This document shows positions 1 through 7,688 of a stretch of DNA of 9,492 bases, piece by piece. The DNA is from GCA-2699365 sp036160955 (GTDB lineage: Bacteria > Verrucomicrobiota > Verrucomicrobiia > Opitutales > Coraliomargaritaceae), in contig JAYYDJ010000082.1 in NCBI GenBank assembly GCA_036160955.1, positions 1-9,492 of the forward strand. Direction: 5' to 3'. A model generated the notes under the pieces. The model was not told the origin of the DNA and made no database searches. It was given only the letters and a program-made list of their open reading frames with translations. The position numbers and the translations under genes are program-made. How positions within the stretch are numbered: the stretch's first letter is position 1; every line of letters begins with the position of its first letter.

Positions 1-881
1 ATTGGGGGAGTTGAAAAATTACTGGCTGTGCGCAAAACAAGTAATCGATTAAAGTCGACCTTTCCAGTCTTAGCGACCCTTTGCAATGCAGTCGCAGTGC
101 CACTGTCTTCCATGTTCGACATAACGAAATTACTTTCGCCATTCGTGTGTAATTTCATCCAATCATTTGCCCAATCATTCAGCGCGAATCCGTGCCAATA
201 TGTGGATGACGAAAGAGAGCCCCCGATCATCACAAAAGGTGGCTTTATTGCATTTGGGTAATCTGCATAGATCTCACTAAATTCCTGGATGGCTTGGTTC
301 TCGGGCAGGGGGAAGTCTTTGGTCAAATCGTATGCCCACTCAACCAATACTTCATTTAGCTTAAACTTAACCACATCAACCTGCCATCCCCCATCTAATG
401 TATTTGGCTGTTTGGCGCCTAAAGCGATATACCCGTAAGGCCAGTCCTCTGGTATCTCGCGTGAATCAATTTCTTTAGCAAGGTCTGCATCAACAATCCA
501 CTTTGCCCATGCAGCGCTACCCAAGGAAGCATCCTCTGGATCTACACCTGCGATACCTGCGACTATCCAATACGCCTGACTCAAATCAAATCGAGAATCC
601 AAAGCGAGCGCCGTCACAGAGGTTGCTGCATTCGTAACGCCTCCACCGGTACACATAATGAGCAGTCCCTTATCACTTAAATAGTAATTTCTGGATCCAA
701 GCGGTGCTTCTATTTTTCTTACGTCGTTTCTTTCCAACCAAAACTGAAATTCACCCGGCGCATCGCCCGTATCAGCTCCATATTCAAACATGCTCACAAC
801 CACAACTTTTATTGGTATTACAGCGATTAAGTGGATTGGCAAAAGAATTAATGAGAATAAGGAAACATATATATATTTCAT
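1..881 (-). CDS. NUP-family 'purine nucleoside permease', secreted, 3' end cut by window edge
   Basis: The frame is open from the ATG at 881-879 to the window edge, giving 293 residues without a stop. The C-terminus is missing. Residues 1-23 (MKYIYVSLFSLILLP...) form a signal peptide. The rest has no further membrane-length hydrophobic segment. Family motifs I recognise are FEYGADTGDAPGE (32-44), CTGGGVTNAATSVTAL (77-92), VAGIAGVDPEDASLG (107-121), EIPEDWPYGYIALG (142-155), NMEDSGTATALQRVA (256-270) and LRTASNFSTPP (283-293). Proteins of this family are annotated as purine nucleoside permeases. However, the glycine-rich GIAG and the Met-Glu-Asp segments resemble the nucleoside phosphorylase/MTAN fold, and a single signal peptide fits a periplasmic enzyme or binding protein better than a carrier. 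Likely substrate is a purine nucleoside such as inosine, in keeping with the divergent adenosine deaminase gene. Family assignment is strong; biochemical activity is inferred. Confidence 0.88.
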   Translation of the reverse strand, partial: MKYIYVSLFSLILLPIHLIAVIPIKVVVVSMFEYGADTGDAPGEFQFWLERNDVRKIEAPLGSRNYYLSDKGLLIMCTGGGVTNAATSVTALALDSRFDLSQAYWIVAGIAGVDPEDASLGSAAWAKWIVDADLAKEIDSREIPEDWPYGYIALGAKQPNTLDGGWQVDVVKFKLNEVLVEWAYDLTKDFPLPENQAIQEFSEIYADYPNAIKPPFVMIGGSLSSSTYWHGFALNDWANDWMKLHTNGESNFVMSNMEDSGTATALQRVAKTGKVDFNRLLVLRTASNFSTPP

Positions 882-973
882 AAGATAATTAGTTAGTATG
901 GTGTTTACCAGTGAAGATATATTAATTTGTATCGGAGTAAATGCTTCCCTACCAATAATTAACTAAAAAATTT
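882..973. promoter_or_regulatory. Divergent intergenic region between NUP and adenosine deaminase genes
   Basis: These 92 bp separate two divergent starts and must hold both 5' leaders and probably both promoters. The heptamer TAACTAA lies exactly 7 nt before each ATG: at 960-966 for the deaminase, and at 889-895 on the minus strand for the NUP gene. The region therefore carries an inverted pair of the same sequence. A weak dyad, GATA...TATC (916-933, 5 of 9 pairs matching), lies near the middle. I see no clear -35/-10 pair and no Shine-Dalgarno for either gene. Shared control of the two genes is inferred from the layout. Confidence 0.5.
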
Positions 974-2530
974 ATGGCTCTACACTCATACAACCAAAAC
1001 TCACCTGACCCAAGTCGTAGAAAAATACTCAAAGGAGGTCTCACCACATTGTTAGCGGCTCCTTTAGTCGCTCCAGCTAAGACGAGCACAGCCATGTCCG
1101 CAGTATCTGGGCATAGTGGCACTTCCGCCCCAGTATCATTTGCCCCTGCGGCAGGAAAACCAGCAGACATGACCAGTTTGTTTGAGACAATAAAGCGGGA
1201 AGCTAGTCCTGAACAATTATACAAATTTCTATACTTGATGCCGAAGGGTGGAGATATTCATCATCACTTAGGTGGCGGCTTTTTGCCATCTATGTGGTAT
1301 AGTATAGCTACCGATCCGAAGCGTAATGGCGGGCAACGCTTCTTTACGCGTTATAGGATTACTACCATGAAGATGCACCCGATTTTAAATAGTCGTGGCA
1401 AAAGTTATATATACCAGTGGCAAACTCTAAACGAAAAAACATATAATAGCATTAGCGCAGAATTTAAAACGGATTTCATGCTGCTGTCAGATCTTAATGA
1501 TCAACAACGTCTGGCTTGGATGTCCTCAGTCGTGCTCGACAAAGAGGGGGAGGGGCGTGATGAGTTTTTTGAATACACTTGGAGCCGATTGGGAGACTTG
1601 CTATCAAGTATTCATGTTTTAGCAGAGCTATTTGTTGAGAACATGAAGCTCTTTTCCGCTGAAGGCGTACGCTACATGGAAATTCAAAGACGCGTGCATA
1701 GTTACAAAGACGAGCGTGGAGAGTTAATACCAGCCCAGCAATCAGATAAATACTGGAAATGGCGACTAGCACAGAAAGATGCAAAGGATACGGGAGTAGA
1801 AGTTCGTTGGCAGGGAGTTGCTCTTCGCTTTGCTTCAGATGCGGAGCAACAGATTCGTGATTATTATAAGCATATTGATGCCAACCGCGATGTATGGGTC
1901 GGTATTAATATGGCAGGACGTGAGGATGATAATCGTGGCTATCCAGCTCGGTTTAAGGGTGTTTTTGACGAAATGTTACGTAAATATCCGGGAATCGGGA
2001 TCTCAATTCATGCAGGAGAAGCCGAAAAACCAGATAATTATATTCGTGATACATTGCGCCTAGGAGCGACGCGAATAGGACACGGCATTAATCTTCTCTC
2101 CGATGAGGATATATTACTGCGTATGCGGGATTCTAAATTTTTAGTAGAGATTAACTTGATCAGTAATGAGCTACTAGAGTATGTTCCAAATTTAGATTTG
2201 CATCCCTTTCCCATTTACTTGCGCCAAGGAATTGCTTGTTGCTTAAATACCGATGACCGGGGTATGTGGGATTCGAATTTTACGGATGAAATTTTCGTTG
2301 CAGTCCAACGGTTCAATCTCTCATGGGCTGAAATTCAGAACACCGCTTACAATAGCTATGAATTTAGTTTTGCTGAAGAAAGTCTAAAGCGTGAGCTCGT
2401 GCATGGTTTCAAGCGTGACTTGGAACTCTTCGAGAAGCAGTTTAGCGAGTCCAACTGGCAAACAATATTGGCAGACGTTCCAGCAGTTACTCATGGTTAT
2501 GGGTGTTCCGTGCTGAAGCTCAAACTGTAG
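974..2530 (+). CDS. Tat-exported adenosine deaminase (ADGF/CECR1-like, metal-dependent)
   Basis: This 518-residue protein has the adenosine deaminase metal site in order: DIHHHLGGG (94-102, ligands H96 and H98), SIHAGE (344-349, ligand H346 and catalytic E349), RIGHG (367-371, H370) and NTDD (425-428). The NLISNELLEYV segment (394-404), followed by an HPFPIYL stretch, matches the NPxSN region of ADGF/CECR1-type deaminases, and the length fits that secreted group better than the ~340-residue cytoplasmic enzymes. The N-terminus has a twin-arginine signal, SRRKILKGG (14-22), then a hydrophobic stretch and an Ala/Ser/Pro-rich linker to about residue 66. Choosing the ATG at 974 preserves this signal. 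Expected reaction: adenosine (or deoxyadenosine) to inosine plus ammonia in the periplasm or outside. The gene is divergent from NUP and convergent with the PhoD-like gene 5 bp away. All catalytic residues are present. Exact substrate is inferred. Confidence 0.9.
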   Translation: MALHSYNQNSPDPSRRKILKGGLTTLLAAPLVAPAKTSTAMSAVSGHSGTSAPVSFAPAAGKPADMTSLFETIKREASPEQLYKFLYLMPKGGDIHHHLGGGFLPSMWYSIATDPKRNGGQRFFTRYRITTMKMHPILNSRGKSYIYQWQTLNEKTYNSISAEFKTDFMLLSDLNDQQRLAWMSSVVLDKEGEGRDEFFEYTWSRLGDLLSSIHVLAELFVENMKLFSAEGVRYMEIQRRVHSYKDERGELIPAQQSDKYWKWRLAQKDAKDTGVEVRWQGVALRFASDAEQQIRDYYKHIDANRDVWVGINMAGREDDNRGYPARFKGVFDEMLRKYPGIGISIHAGEAEKPDNYIRDTLRLGATRIGHGINLLSDEDILLRMRDSKFLVEINLISNELLEYVPNLDLHPFPIYLRQGIACCLNTDDRGMWDSNFTDEIFVAVQRFNLSWAEIQNTAYNSYEFSFAEESLKRELVHGFKRDLELFEKQFSESNWQTILADVPAVTHGYGCSVLKLKL

Positions 2531-2535
2531 ACTTA

Positions 2536-4050
2536 TTAGCCCCGCGGTATTAGGTCATTAGCATGAATAACGCTTAAATCTGTAGGCGTTCCTGGAACTG
2601 CTCCACGTTTCTGATTTAGTAGATTACCATCGCTATCCCAGTATCGAATAAGCATCATACGATCATTAAGCGGTCCTTTGAAGTCCAGGGTGACGAAGTT
2701 CTGTGTTGTTATACGATCTTCATCTCCGGGAAAGATATCAAGCCGAGTAGGGTTTTGTCCGCCGTAAGTGGATGCCCCTGCGGTGAGAGGAGAACTTGTC
2801 ACCTCGTATAATGTCGAACTAATGTTTTGCCACACATGTTCAATTTTGTTCACTTCTCCAGAGTGTATGTCGCCAGTCAGAAATACTACTCCACGTATTT
2901 TTTCAGACACGATTCGATCCATTAAATATTGCCACTCATGAGGAAAATTTCTGTATCCATCAGGATTGCCTGATTCACTAAGAACAGAGCTACCCATAAC
3001 AATTAAGTTAAAACGCGCGGGGTAGCTTTTAAAGTCATTCGCGCTTTGGCTTAAATTCCAAGCAAGATGATCAACTAGCCAATCGACCTGCTCTTTTCCT
3101 AAAAGCGCTTTATTTTGGCCAAATGCCTGCGGGTTGCTTTCGCTTGGTGTTAAGTAGGTGCGATTATCTAGTAAATATATGTTAACATCTCCCCAGTTTA
3201 CATAAGTGAAAATTCCAGGTATTTCGGGAAGGCCTGCGCTTGGGTTACCCCACATTAGCTGAAATACTTCCGTAGCTTGCTCTTTGAGCCAGTAGTTTCG
3301 GCCGATATTGTTTGGGCCATAATCGTGATCATCCCAAGTCGCATAGTGAATAGCATTGCCGAATAATGGTGATAATTCGGGAGTCTGGCGGTCATGAGTC
3401 CAGCGAGCGATTAAACCTTCACGAGACTCAAAATCATTTTCGCGGTAGTATACATTATCACCTAACCAAAGCATAATAGCAGGATTCTTTTCGTAAATAG
3501 ACTCAAATATTTTATACTGCCTACCATACGGCTTAACTCCCTCCCGATCCGTACCTTTTTGGTTGATATATGCGCACGAGCCCATCGCGATTCGGAAATC
3601 AAAGATGGAATGCTTTTCATTAGTCGCCTTGTTTGGTATCCAGCGCCAGCGAGGCTTTGACTGAAAAGAGAGAGGAATTGCTCCTTGCAATTTATAGGAA
3701 TCGCTAAATTTCGGCTGTGCTACTTCTTTTGATTCTCCTAATAGGATCCTGTAATCATACCGCGTGCCAGGATTAATGCCTTCTCGAGCTAGAAGCTTAG
3801 CGATATAGCCGTCCTCGTAGCAGGTGGTTAGAGCGCGAGAATACCACTTCGTCTGAGGCGAACCAGATTTCCAGTACTCGAGTTGTATTAGACCTTCAGT
3901 GTTGGTTTGTAGCCAAACCAATACCGAATGCATGGTTGTGTGTGTGACGATCGGACCATTGAGAAGTTTAAGCTCGTCACCGGCACTGCAGGCAAGAAGT
4001 CCACAGAGTAAGAATATACTGATTTGGTATATGCTTTTTAGTCCAGACAT
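2536..4050 (-). CDS. PhoD-family alkaline phosphatase/phosphodiesterase, lipoprotein
   Basis: This 504-residue protein begins with a lipoprotein signal peptide. The lipobox LLAC ends at C21, with Ser at +2, which suggests the outer membrane. An N-terminal beta-type domain (about 25-125) precedes the PhoD-like metallophosphatase domain, which shows MGSCA (156-160), GDNVYY (197-202), WDDHDYGPNN (239-248) and GDIHSGE (393-399). These Asp, Asn and His residues are the expected metal ligands. PhoD-family enzymes hydrolyse phosphomonoesters and phosphodiesters. Beside a purine permease and an adenosine deaminase, a nucleotidase or nucleic-acid phosphodiesterase role is the best inference. It is the last gene of the minus-strand run, 13 bp after the NCS2 gene. 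Its stop is 5 bp from the convergent deaminase stop, with no hairpin between. The start ATG keeps the signal peptide intact but has no Shine-Dalgarno. Family assignment is firm; substrate is not known. Confidence 0.9.
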   Translation of the reverse strand: MSGLKSIYQISIFLLCGLLACSAGDELKLLNGPIVTHTTMHSVLVWLQTNTEGLIQLEYWKSGSPQTKWYSRALTTCYEDGYIAKLLAREGINPGTRYDYRILLGESKEVAQPKFSDSYKLQGAIPLSFQSKPRWRWIPNKATNEKHSIFDFRIAMGSCAYINQKGTDREGVKPYGRQYKIFESIYEKNPAIMLWLGDNVYYRENDFESREGLIARWTHDRQTPELSPLFGNAIHYATWDDHDYGPNNIGRNYWLKEQATEVFQLMWGNPSAGLPEIPGIFTYVNWGDVNIYLLDNRTYLTPSESNPQAFGQNKALLGKEQVDWLVDHLAWNLSQSANDFKSYPARFNLIVMGSSVLSESGNPDGYRNFPHEWQYLMDRIVSEKIRGVVFLTGDIHSGEVNKIEHVWQNISSTLYEVTSSPLTAGASTYGGQNPTRLDIFPGDEDRITTQNFVTLDFKGPLNDRMMLIRYWDSDGNLLNQKRGAVPGTPTDLSVIHANDLIPRG

Positions 4051-4063
4051 TTATTGGAAGAAC

Positions 4064-5374
4064 TTAACCTATTACGTAAAAGGCGATAAATATAGCGCCT
4101 ATAACATAGGTCATCCAATTAACTTTAGCAGCTTTTCCTGTACTTATCTGCATGACAAGAAAAAGAATGATGCCTATGGCAAGTCCGTGCGTAATGCTAA
4201 AGAAAAGCGGAATTGAAAGTGCAGTAAATATTGCTGTGATCGTTTCTGTGAAATCATCATAGGGAATATCACGCAGGCTCTGACCCATTAAAAGCCCTAC
4301 AAAGATTAGTGCTGGAGCTGTCGCAATTGAGGGGATCGCACCAATCAGGGGATACAAAAAAGTAGATAGTAAGAATAGCGAACCAACCACCACACTAGTG
4401 AATCCAGTTCTGCCTCCAGCTTCAACACCTGCAGCGGACTCAATAAACGACGTCACTGTTGAAGTTCCAAGAATAGCCCCAGTAGATGTAGCTATTGCAT
4501 CCGCAGTCAGTGCTTTGTCCATTTTCGGCAGTTTACCTGAAGAGTCGACGAGGTTGGCTCTACGGGAAACACCTATAATTGTGCCAACCGAATCAAAAAG
4601 GTCTAAAATTAGCAAAACAAACATGATCTTGAGCGCGCTTAGGTTTGTAAATGGATACAGCCAATCGAGTTGTAAAAAAGTCTCTCCAAGACCACCTGGT
4701 ATTGCTACGATACTCTCAGGCGTAGCCGTTAGTTTAGTTCCGTCCGATCCTGCCACAAATAGACCGCAAGTTGCTAAAATGATCATACTGATCATAATCG
4801 CACCTGGAATTTTTTTAGCAGATAGTATGCATATCAAAAATAATCCAACTAGTGCGAGTAATACCGCTGGGCTAGTCATAGCCCCGTGGGTAATGATTGT
4901 ATTGGGGTCAGCTATGACGATACCAGCCGCTTTGAGTCCCAGTAGGGCAATAAAGAAACCAATACCTGCTTGAATACCCACTTGCAGCCCGGGTGGAATT
5001 GCTTCAGCGAGTTTTTTTCGGAAGCCAGAAATCGACAAAATTAGAAAAACAATGCCATTCCAAAAAACCAGACTTAGTGCAGCCTGCCAGGGCAGACCGT
5101 ATCCAATCACAACAACAAATGCAAAATAAGCATTCGTGCCCATCCCAGGAGCAAGCGCGATGGGATAATTCGTCATAAATGCCATCAGAAAACAACCAAC
5201 AGCCGCAGCAACTGCAGTCGCCATAATGACCGCTTGGGTGTCCATTCCTGTGCTGCTTAGAATCATTGGATTCACTGCAAGAATATATGCCATGGCAGCG
5301 AAAGTTGTGAATCCTGCGAGCGTCTCACGACCAAGGGTTGTTTTATTTTCTTCGAACTTAAAAAAGCTTAGCAT
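4064..5374 (-). CDS. NCS2-family purine base permease (AzgA/PbuG-like)
   Basis: This 436-residue, highly hydrophobic protein has the many membrane segments expected of the AzgA branch of NCS2 carriers, and a typical length. Family signatures are RETLAGFTTFAAMAYIL (16-32), NPMILSSTGM (35-44), ALAPGMGTNAYF (73-84), DLFDSVGTIIGVS (258-270), and TSTVTSFIESAAGVEAGGRT (304-323), the last covering the conserved transport-site region. Characterised members (E. coli AdeP and GhxP, Bacillus PbuG) import adenine, guanine or hypoxanthine by proton symport across the inner membrane. Here the expected role is to take up the free base made in the periplasm by the neighbouring enzymes. Which base is preferred cannot be read from the sequence. 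The gene lies 26 bp downstream of the formamidase-like gene and 13 bp upstream of the PhoD-like gene, in the same operon. No Shine-Dalgarno is visible before the ATG. Confidence 0.93.
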   Translation of the reverse strand: MLSFFKFEENKTTLGRETLAGFTTFAAMAYILAVNPMILSSTGMDTQAVIMATAVAAAVGCFLMAFMTNYPIALAPGMGTNAYFAFVVVIGYGLPWQAALSLVFWNGIVFLILSISGFRKKLAEAIPPGLQVGIQAGIGFFIALLGLKAAGIVIADPNTIITHGAMTSPAVLLALVGLFLICILSAKKIPGAIMISMIILATCGLFVAGSDGTKLTATPESIVAIPGGLGETFLQLDWLYPFTNLSALKIMFVLLILDLFDSVGTIIGVSRRANLVDSSGKLPKMDKALTADAIATSTGAILGTSTVTSFIESAAGVEAGGRTGFTSVVVGSLFLLSTFLYPLIGAIPSIATAPALIFVGLLMGQSLRDIPYDDFTETITAIFTALSIPLFFSITHGLAIGIILFLVMQISTGKAAKVNWMTYVIGAIFIAFYVIG

Positions 5375-5400
5375 CTCAAAATAGTTTCAAGGTTATCTGT

Positions 5401-6324
5401 TTAATTAAAGATAGCTTCTGGTAAGTAGCCTGTGACTGTAAAGTTTGGTGCATTGACCACTTGGCTCAGCTTAAGGTCTAAAACCGCTGAACATGTTAAA
5501 AAGGCTTGCTCGCTCGATAGATCTAAGCGCTGCATCAAATAATCGATTGCTCGTCGAACAGCACCCTGTGCATTAATTTTTAAATCAGGTCCGCTAGATA
5601 CAAAAGCGTGATACTTTGAGCCTAGGTATGCAGAAGGACAAAGATTTGGAGTTGTTACAATATAAGGTTCTTTTACAGAAAATTCTTTTTCGACGCTGAC
5701 TCGTAGAGTTACATCCATTGGCGCTTCTAGTCCGTTAATGGAGACTTCGCCGTCGCCTTGAGCCGCATGAGCATCACCCGCACAAAGCTTACCGCCGTTC
5801 ACGAGTACGGGCAAATACAACGTACTGCCAGCTGTTAAATGTTTCACATCCATATTTCCGCCAAAGTTGCCTGGGGGCCGTGTTCGGAAGCTACCATTTT
5901 GTGCACGTTGCACACCAAGAATACCACAGAATGGATGCAGCGCTAACGTAATCCCCGGCATGCTCTGCGTATTATCTTCATTCAGCGCCCAATGATGTAG
6001 GTAAAAATCATCGAAATCATCTGGCAGGAAACACTTTTCTGGATTGATGCTTTGCCATGCCCATCCCTTGTGCGCATATTCTAGTATTTCTATCTTTAGC
6101 GTATCACCAACCTTTGCACCCGCTATGGAGACAGGTCCTGTCAATGCGTGAATCAGATCAAAATTAATTTTTCTAAAATCATCTAATGAAAGCCCAGGCC
6201 GAACTTGTCCGTCGCTAGAGTCCTCCATTTCTATCAGAATTTTTTCTCCGGATTCAATCTCAATGCGTGGTTCAATGGTATTGTCCCATGCATTATAGGT
6301 AATCGATTTATCTAAAAAGTGCAT
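5401..6324 (-). CDS. Acetamidase/formamidase family protein (FmdA/AmdA type)
   Basis: This 307-residue protein has no signal peptide and no membrane segment, so it should be cytoplasmic. It matches the acetamidase/formamidase family through SGEKILIEMEDSSDGQVRPG (25-44), LTGPVSIAGAKVGDTL (61-76), RPPGNFGGNMD (149-159), GSTLYLPVLVNGG (166-178) and GDAHAAQGDGE (183-193). The length fits the shorter bacterial acetamidase-like members rather than the ~400-residue formamidase of methylotrophs. Known members hydrolyse formamide or acetamide to ammonia and the acid. Its place between the TPR and NCS2 permease genes, in a purine-salvage operon, is unusual and suggests that it acts on an amide or N-formyl product of purine breakdown, or simply releases nitrogen. 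That link is inference. Spacing is 24 bp after the TPR gene. An AGG touches the ATG, which is too close to act as a ribosome binding site. Confidence 0.88.
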   Translation of the reverse strand: MHFLDKSITYNAWDNTIEPRIEIESGEKILIEMEDSSDGQVRPGLSLDDFRKINFDLIHALTGPVSIAGAKVGDTLKIEILEYAHKGWAWQSINPEKCFLPDDFDDFYLHHWALNEDNTQSMPGITLALHPFCGILGVQRAQNGSFRTRPPGNFGGNMDVKHLTAGSTLYLPVLVNGGKLCAGDAHAAQGDGEVSINGLEAPMDVTLRVSVEKEFSVKEPYIVTTPNLCPSAYLGSKYHAFVSSGPDLKINAQGAVRRAIDYLMQRLDLSSEQAFLTCSAVLDLKLSQVVNAPNFTVTGYLPEAIFN

Positions 6325-6348
6325 CCTAATAAGTTGCAGGATTGAGAC

Positions 6349-7683
6349 TTAGTTGACGAACTTTTCTAGAGTTGTGATATATTCGGCTACAAAATACTGC
6401 TCTTTTATGGCCTGTGCTTCTTTTAGACGATTGATTGCTAGTAAATACTTACCTTTTTTTACAAGCACTCTAGTAGCACCCAGCAGCGCATCTACTTGAA
6501 CTGCTTCGACTTTTGAAGCTCGATCATAGTAATCTAGTGCCTTAACAAGTTCATTTTCCTGTAAGTAGTAACTCCCCAAGGTTAGCAGAGCGCTACCATT
6601 TAAGGGATCTTTCGATACTACTTCGCTTAGCATAATCATCGCTCCGTCCCTGTCGTCCATTGAGAGTGCATTGGCGGCTTTTAATGTCAGCAATGTAAGA
6701 GAGTTTTCTTTATTGAGTGTATTTTTATATGTTTGCGTGATTTTTGTTAGGAATTCCTTAAGTTGATTAGCTGGTAACCTTCGACTCATGACTTTCGCTA
6801 ATGAGAGTGCGTCCTCTGGTTTTACTTCGCCAGTAGACAGCGCTAGATTATAGGGTTCTAGTGCTAGTGTAGGAGCATCAAGGTTCACGTAGATGTCGCC
6901 AAGAAGTAGATACATCTCGCGATCTGCGCCGCCAAGCATCTTGACCACTTCAAAATTAGCAGCTGCTTGAAGATACTCTTTTTGTGCAATAAATGCATTT
7001 GCTTGTTGCAGCCAAAATTCTGGCTCAGTGGGTTTCTCATCGATGTAGCTGTAGATGATATTTTCAACTTCGTTATATTTTCGCAGATTCTGCAGCGCTT
7101 TTAACTGGCCTAGTCGCCAGTCACGACTTTCTGGTTCAAATACAAGTGCCAGCTTATACGCATCCAAAGCTGGTCCGTAGTTTTCGTTATTTAAATGGCA
7201 GTAACCAATCAGCCCAAATAAGCCACCGTCACCTCCAAGAATTTCCAAAGATTTCGTCAAATTTGGCAGAGCTTTCTGATAGTTATTTTGCTGGATGTAA
7301 GCAAGTCCGATATTTTTGTAGGCTCTGCCGAAGTTAGGGAATTTATCGATAGCTATTGCAAACGAATCGATAGCTAATCCAATATCACCTTTTTGTAGAA
7401 GGAAATTTGCTAGGGCGAAATCCATCGCTCCACTTGATTCAGTGTTGATTGCTTTACTGAGAATTTTGATCGCTGTTTCACTTTTATATCCGCTTTTTGC
7501 TACTTGGCGAAAAATTTCTGCTTCTTCACTCGAAATAGAGGGAGATTTTGCAGTATCGACTCCATAGCTACCCATGAAACGATCTACAAATTCAGGGTTG
7601 GACCAAGTGTTCTCACTAAGAGGATACGATTGAGCAAGCAAAGCATGCGCTACAAGTAGGAGGATGGATGGTATGTATTTCAT
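6349..7683 (-). CDS. Secreted tetratricopeptide-repeat protein of the TonB cluster
   Basis: This 444-residue protein starts with a Sec signal peptide (MKYIPSILLLVAHALLA, cleavage probably near residues 17-19). After a short spacer it is built almost wholly of TPR-like helical hairpins. Repeats can be seen at about 86-117, 119-150, 153-184, 187-218, 221-252, 255-287, 330-361, 363-395 and 397-430, with typical small and aromatic positions such as the AYKNIGLAYI...YQKAL and ALLTLGSYYL...KALDYY segments. TPR proteins are scaffolds without catalysis. Genes of this kind often follow exbB-exbD-tonB sets that serve one TonB-dependent receptor, and a periplasmic bridging role is a plausible inference. 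It begins 5 bp after the tonB stop, so it is almost surely cotranscribed and translationally linked. No Shine-Dalgarno: the leader is AT-only for about 13 nt. The partner protein cannot be named from the window. Confidence 0.85.
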   Translation of the reverse strand: MKYIPSILLLVAHALLAQSYPLSENTWSNPEFVDRFMGSYGVDTAKSPSISSEEAEIFRQVAKSGYKSETAIKILSKAINTESSGAMDFALANFLLQKGDIGLAIDSFAIAIDKFPNFGRAYKNIGLAYIQQNNYQKALPNLTKSLEILGGDGGLFGLIGYCHLNNENYGPALDAYKLALVFEPESRDWRLGQLKALQNLRKYNEVENIIYSYIDEKPTEPEFWLQQANAFIAQKEYLQAAANFEVVKMLGGADREMYLLLGDIYVNLDAPTLALEPYNLALSTGEVKPEDALSLAKVMSRRLPANQLKEFLTKITQTYKNTLNKENSLTLLTLKAANALSMDDRDGAMIMLSEVVSKDPLNGSALLTLGSYYLQENELVKALDYYDRASKVEAVQVDALLGATRVLVKKGKYLLAINRLKEAQAIKEQYFVAEYITTLEKFVN

Positions 7684-7688
7684 AAGTA

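Noticed and set aside
28..261. Plus-strand 77-codon open frame near the left edge
   Set aside because: It lies antisense to the continuous NUP-family frame, which carries clear family motifs.
916..933. GATA...TATC dyad as a strong operator
   Set aside because: Only 5 of 9 base pairs match, which is weak in an AT-rich stretch; kept only as a remark in the intergenic entry.
2536..2560. GC-rich CCCCGCGG palindrome near the convergent stops as a terminator
   Set aside because: The dyad is only six bases long with no loop-forming arms and no T-run on either strand.
4398..4973. Long plus-strand open frame opposite the NCS2 permease
   Set aside because: It is a shadow of the permease coding strand: no family signature, and the opposite frame is a complete, well-conserved NCS2 protein.
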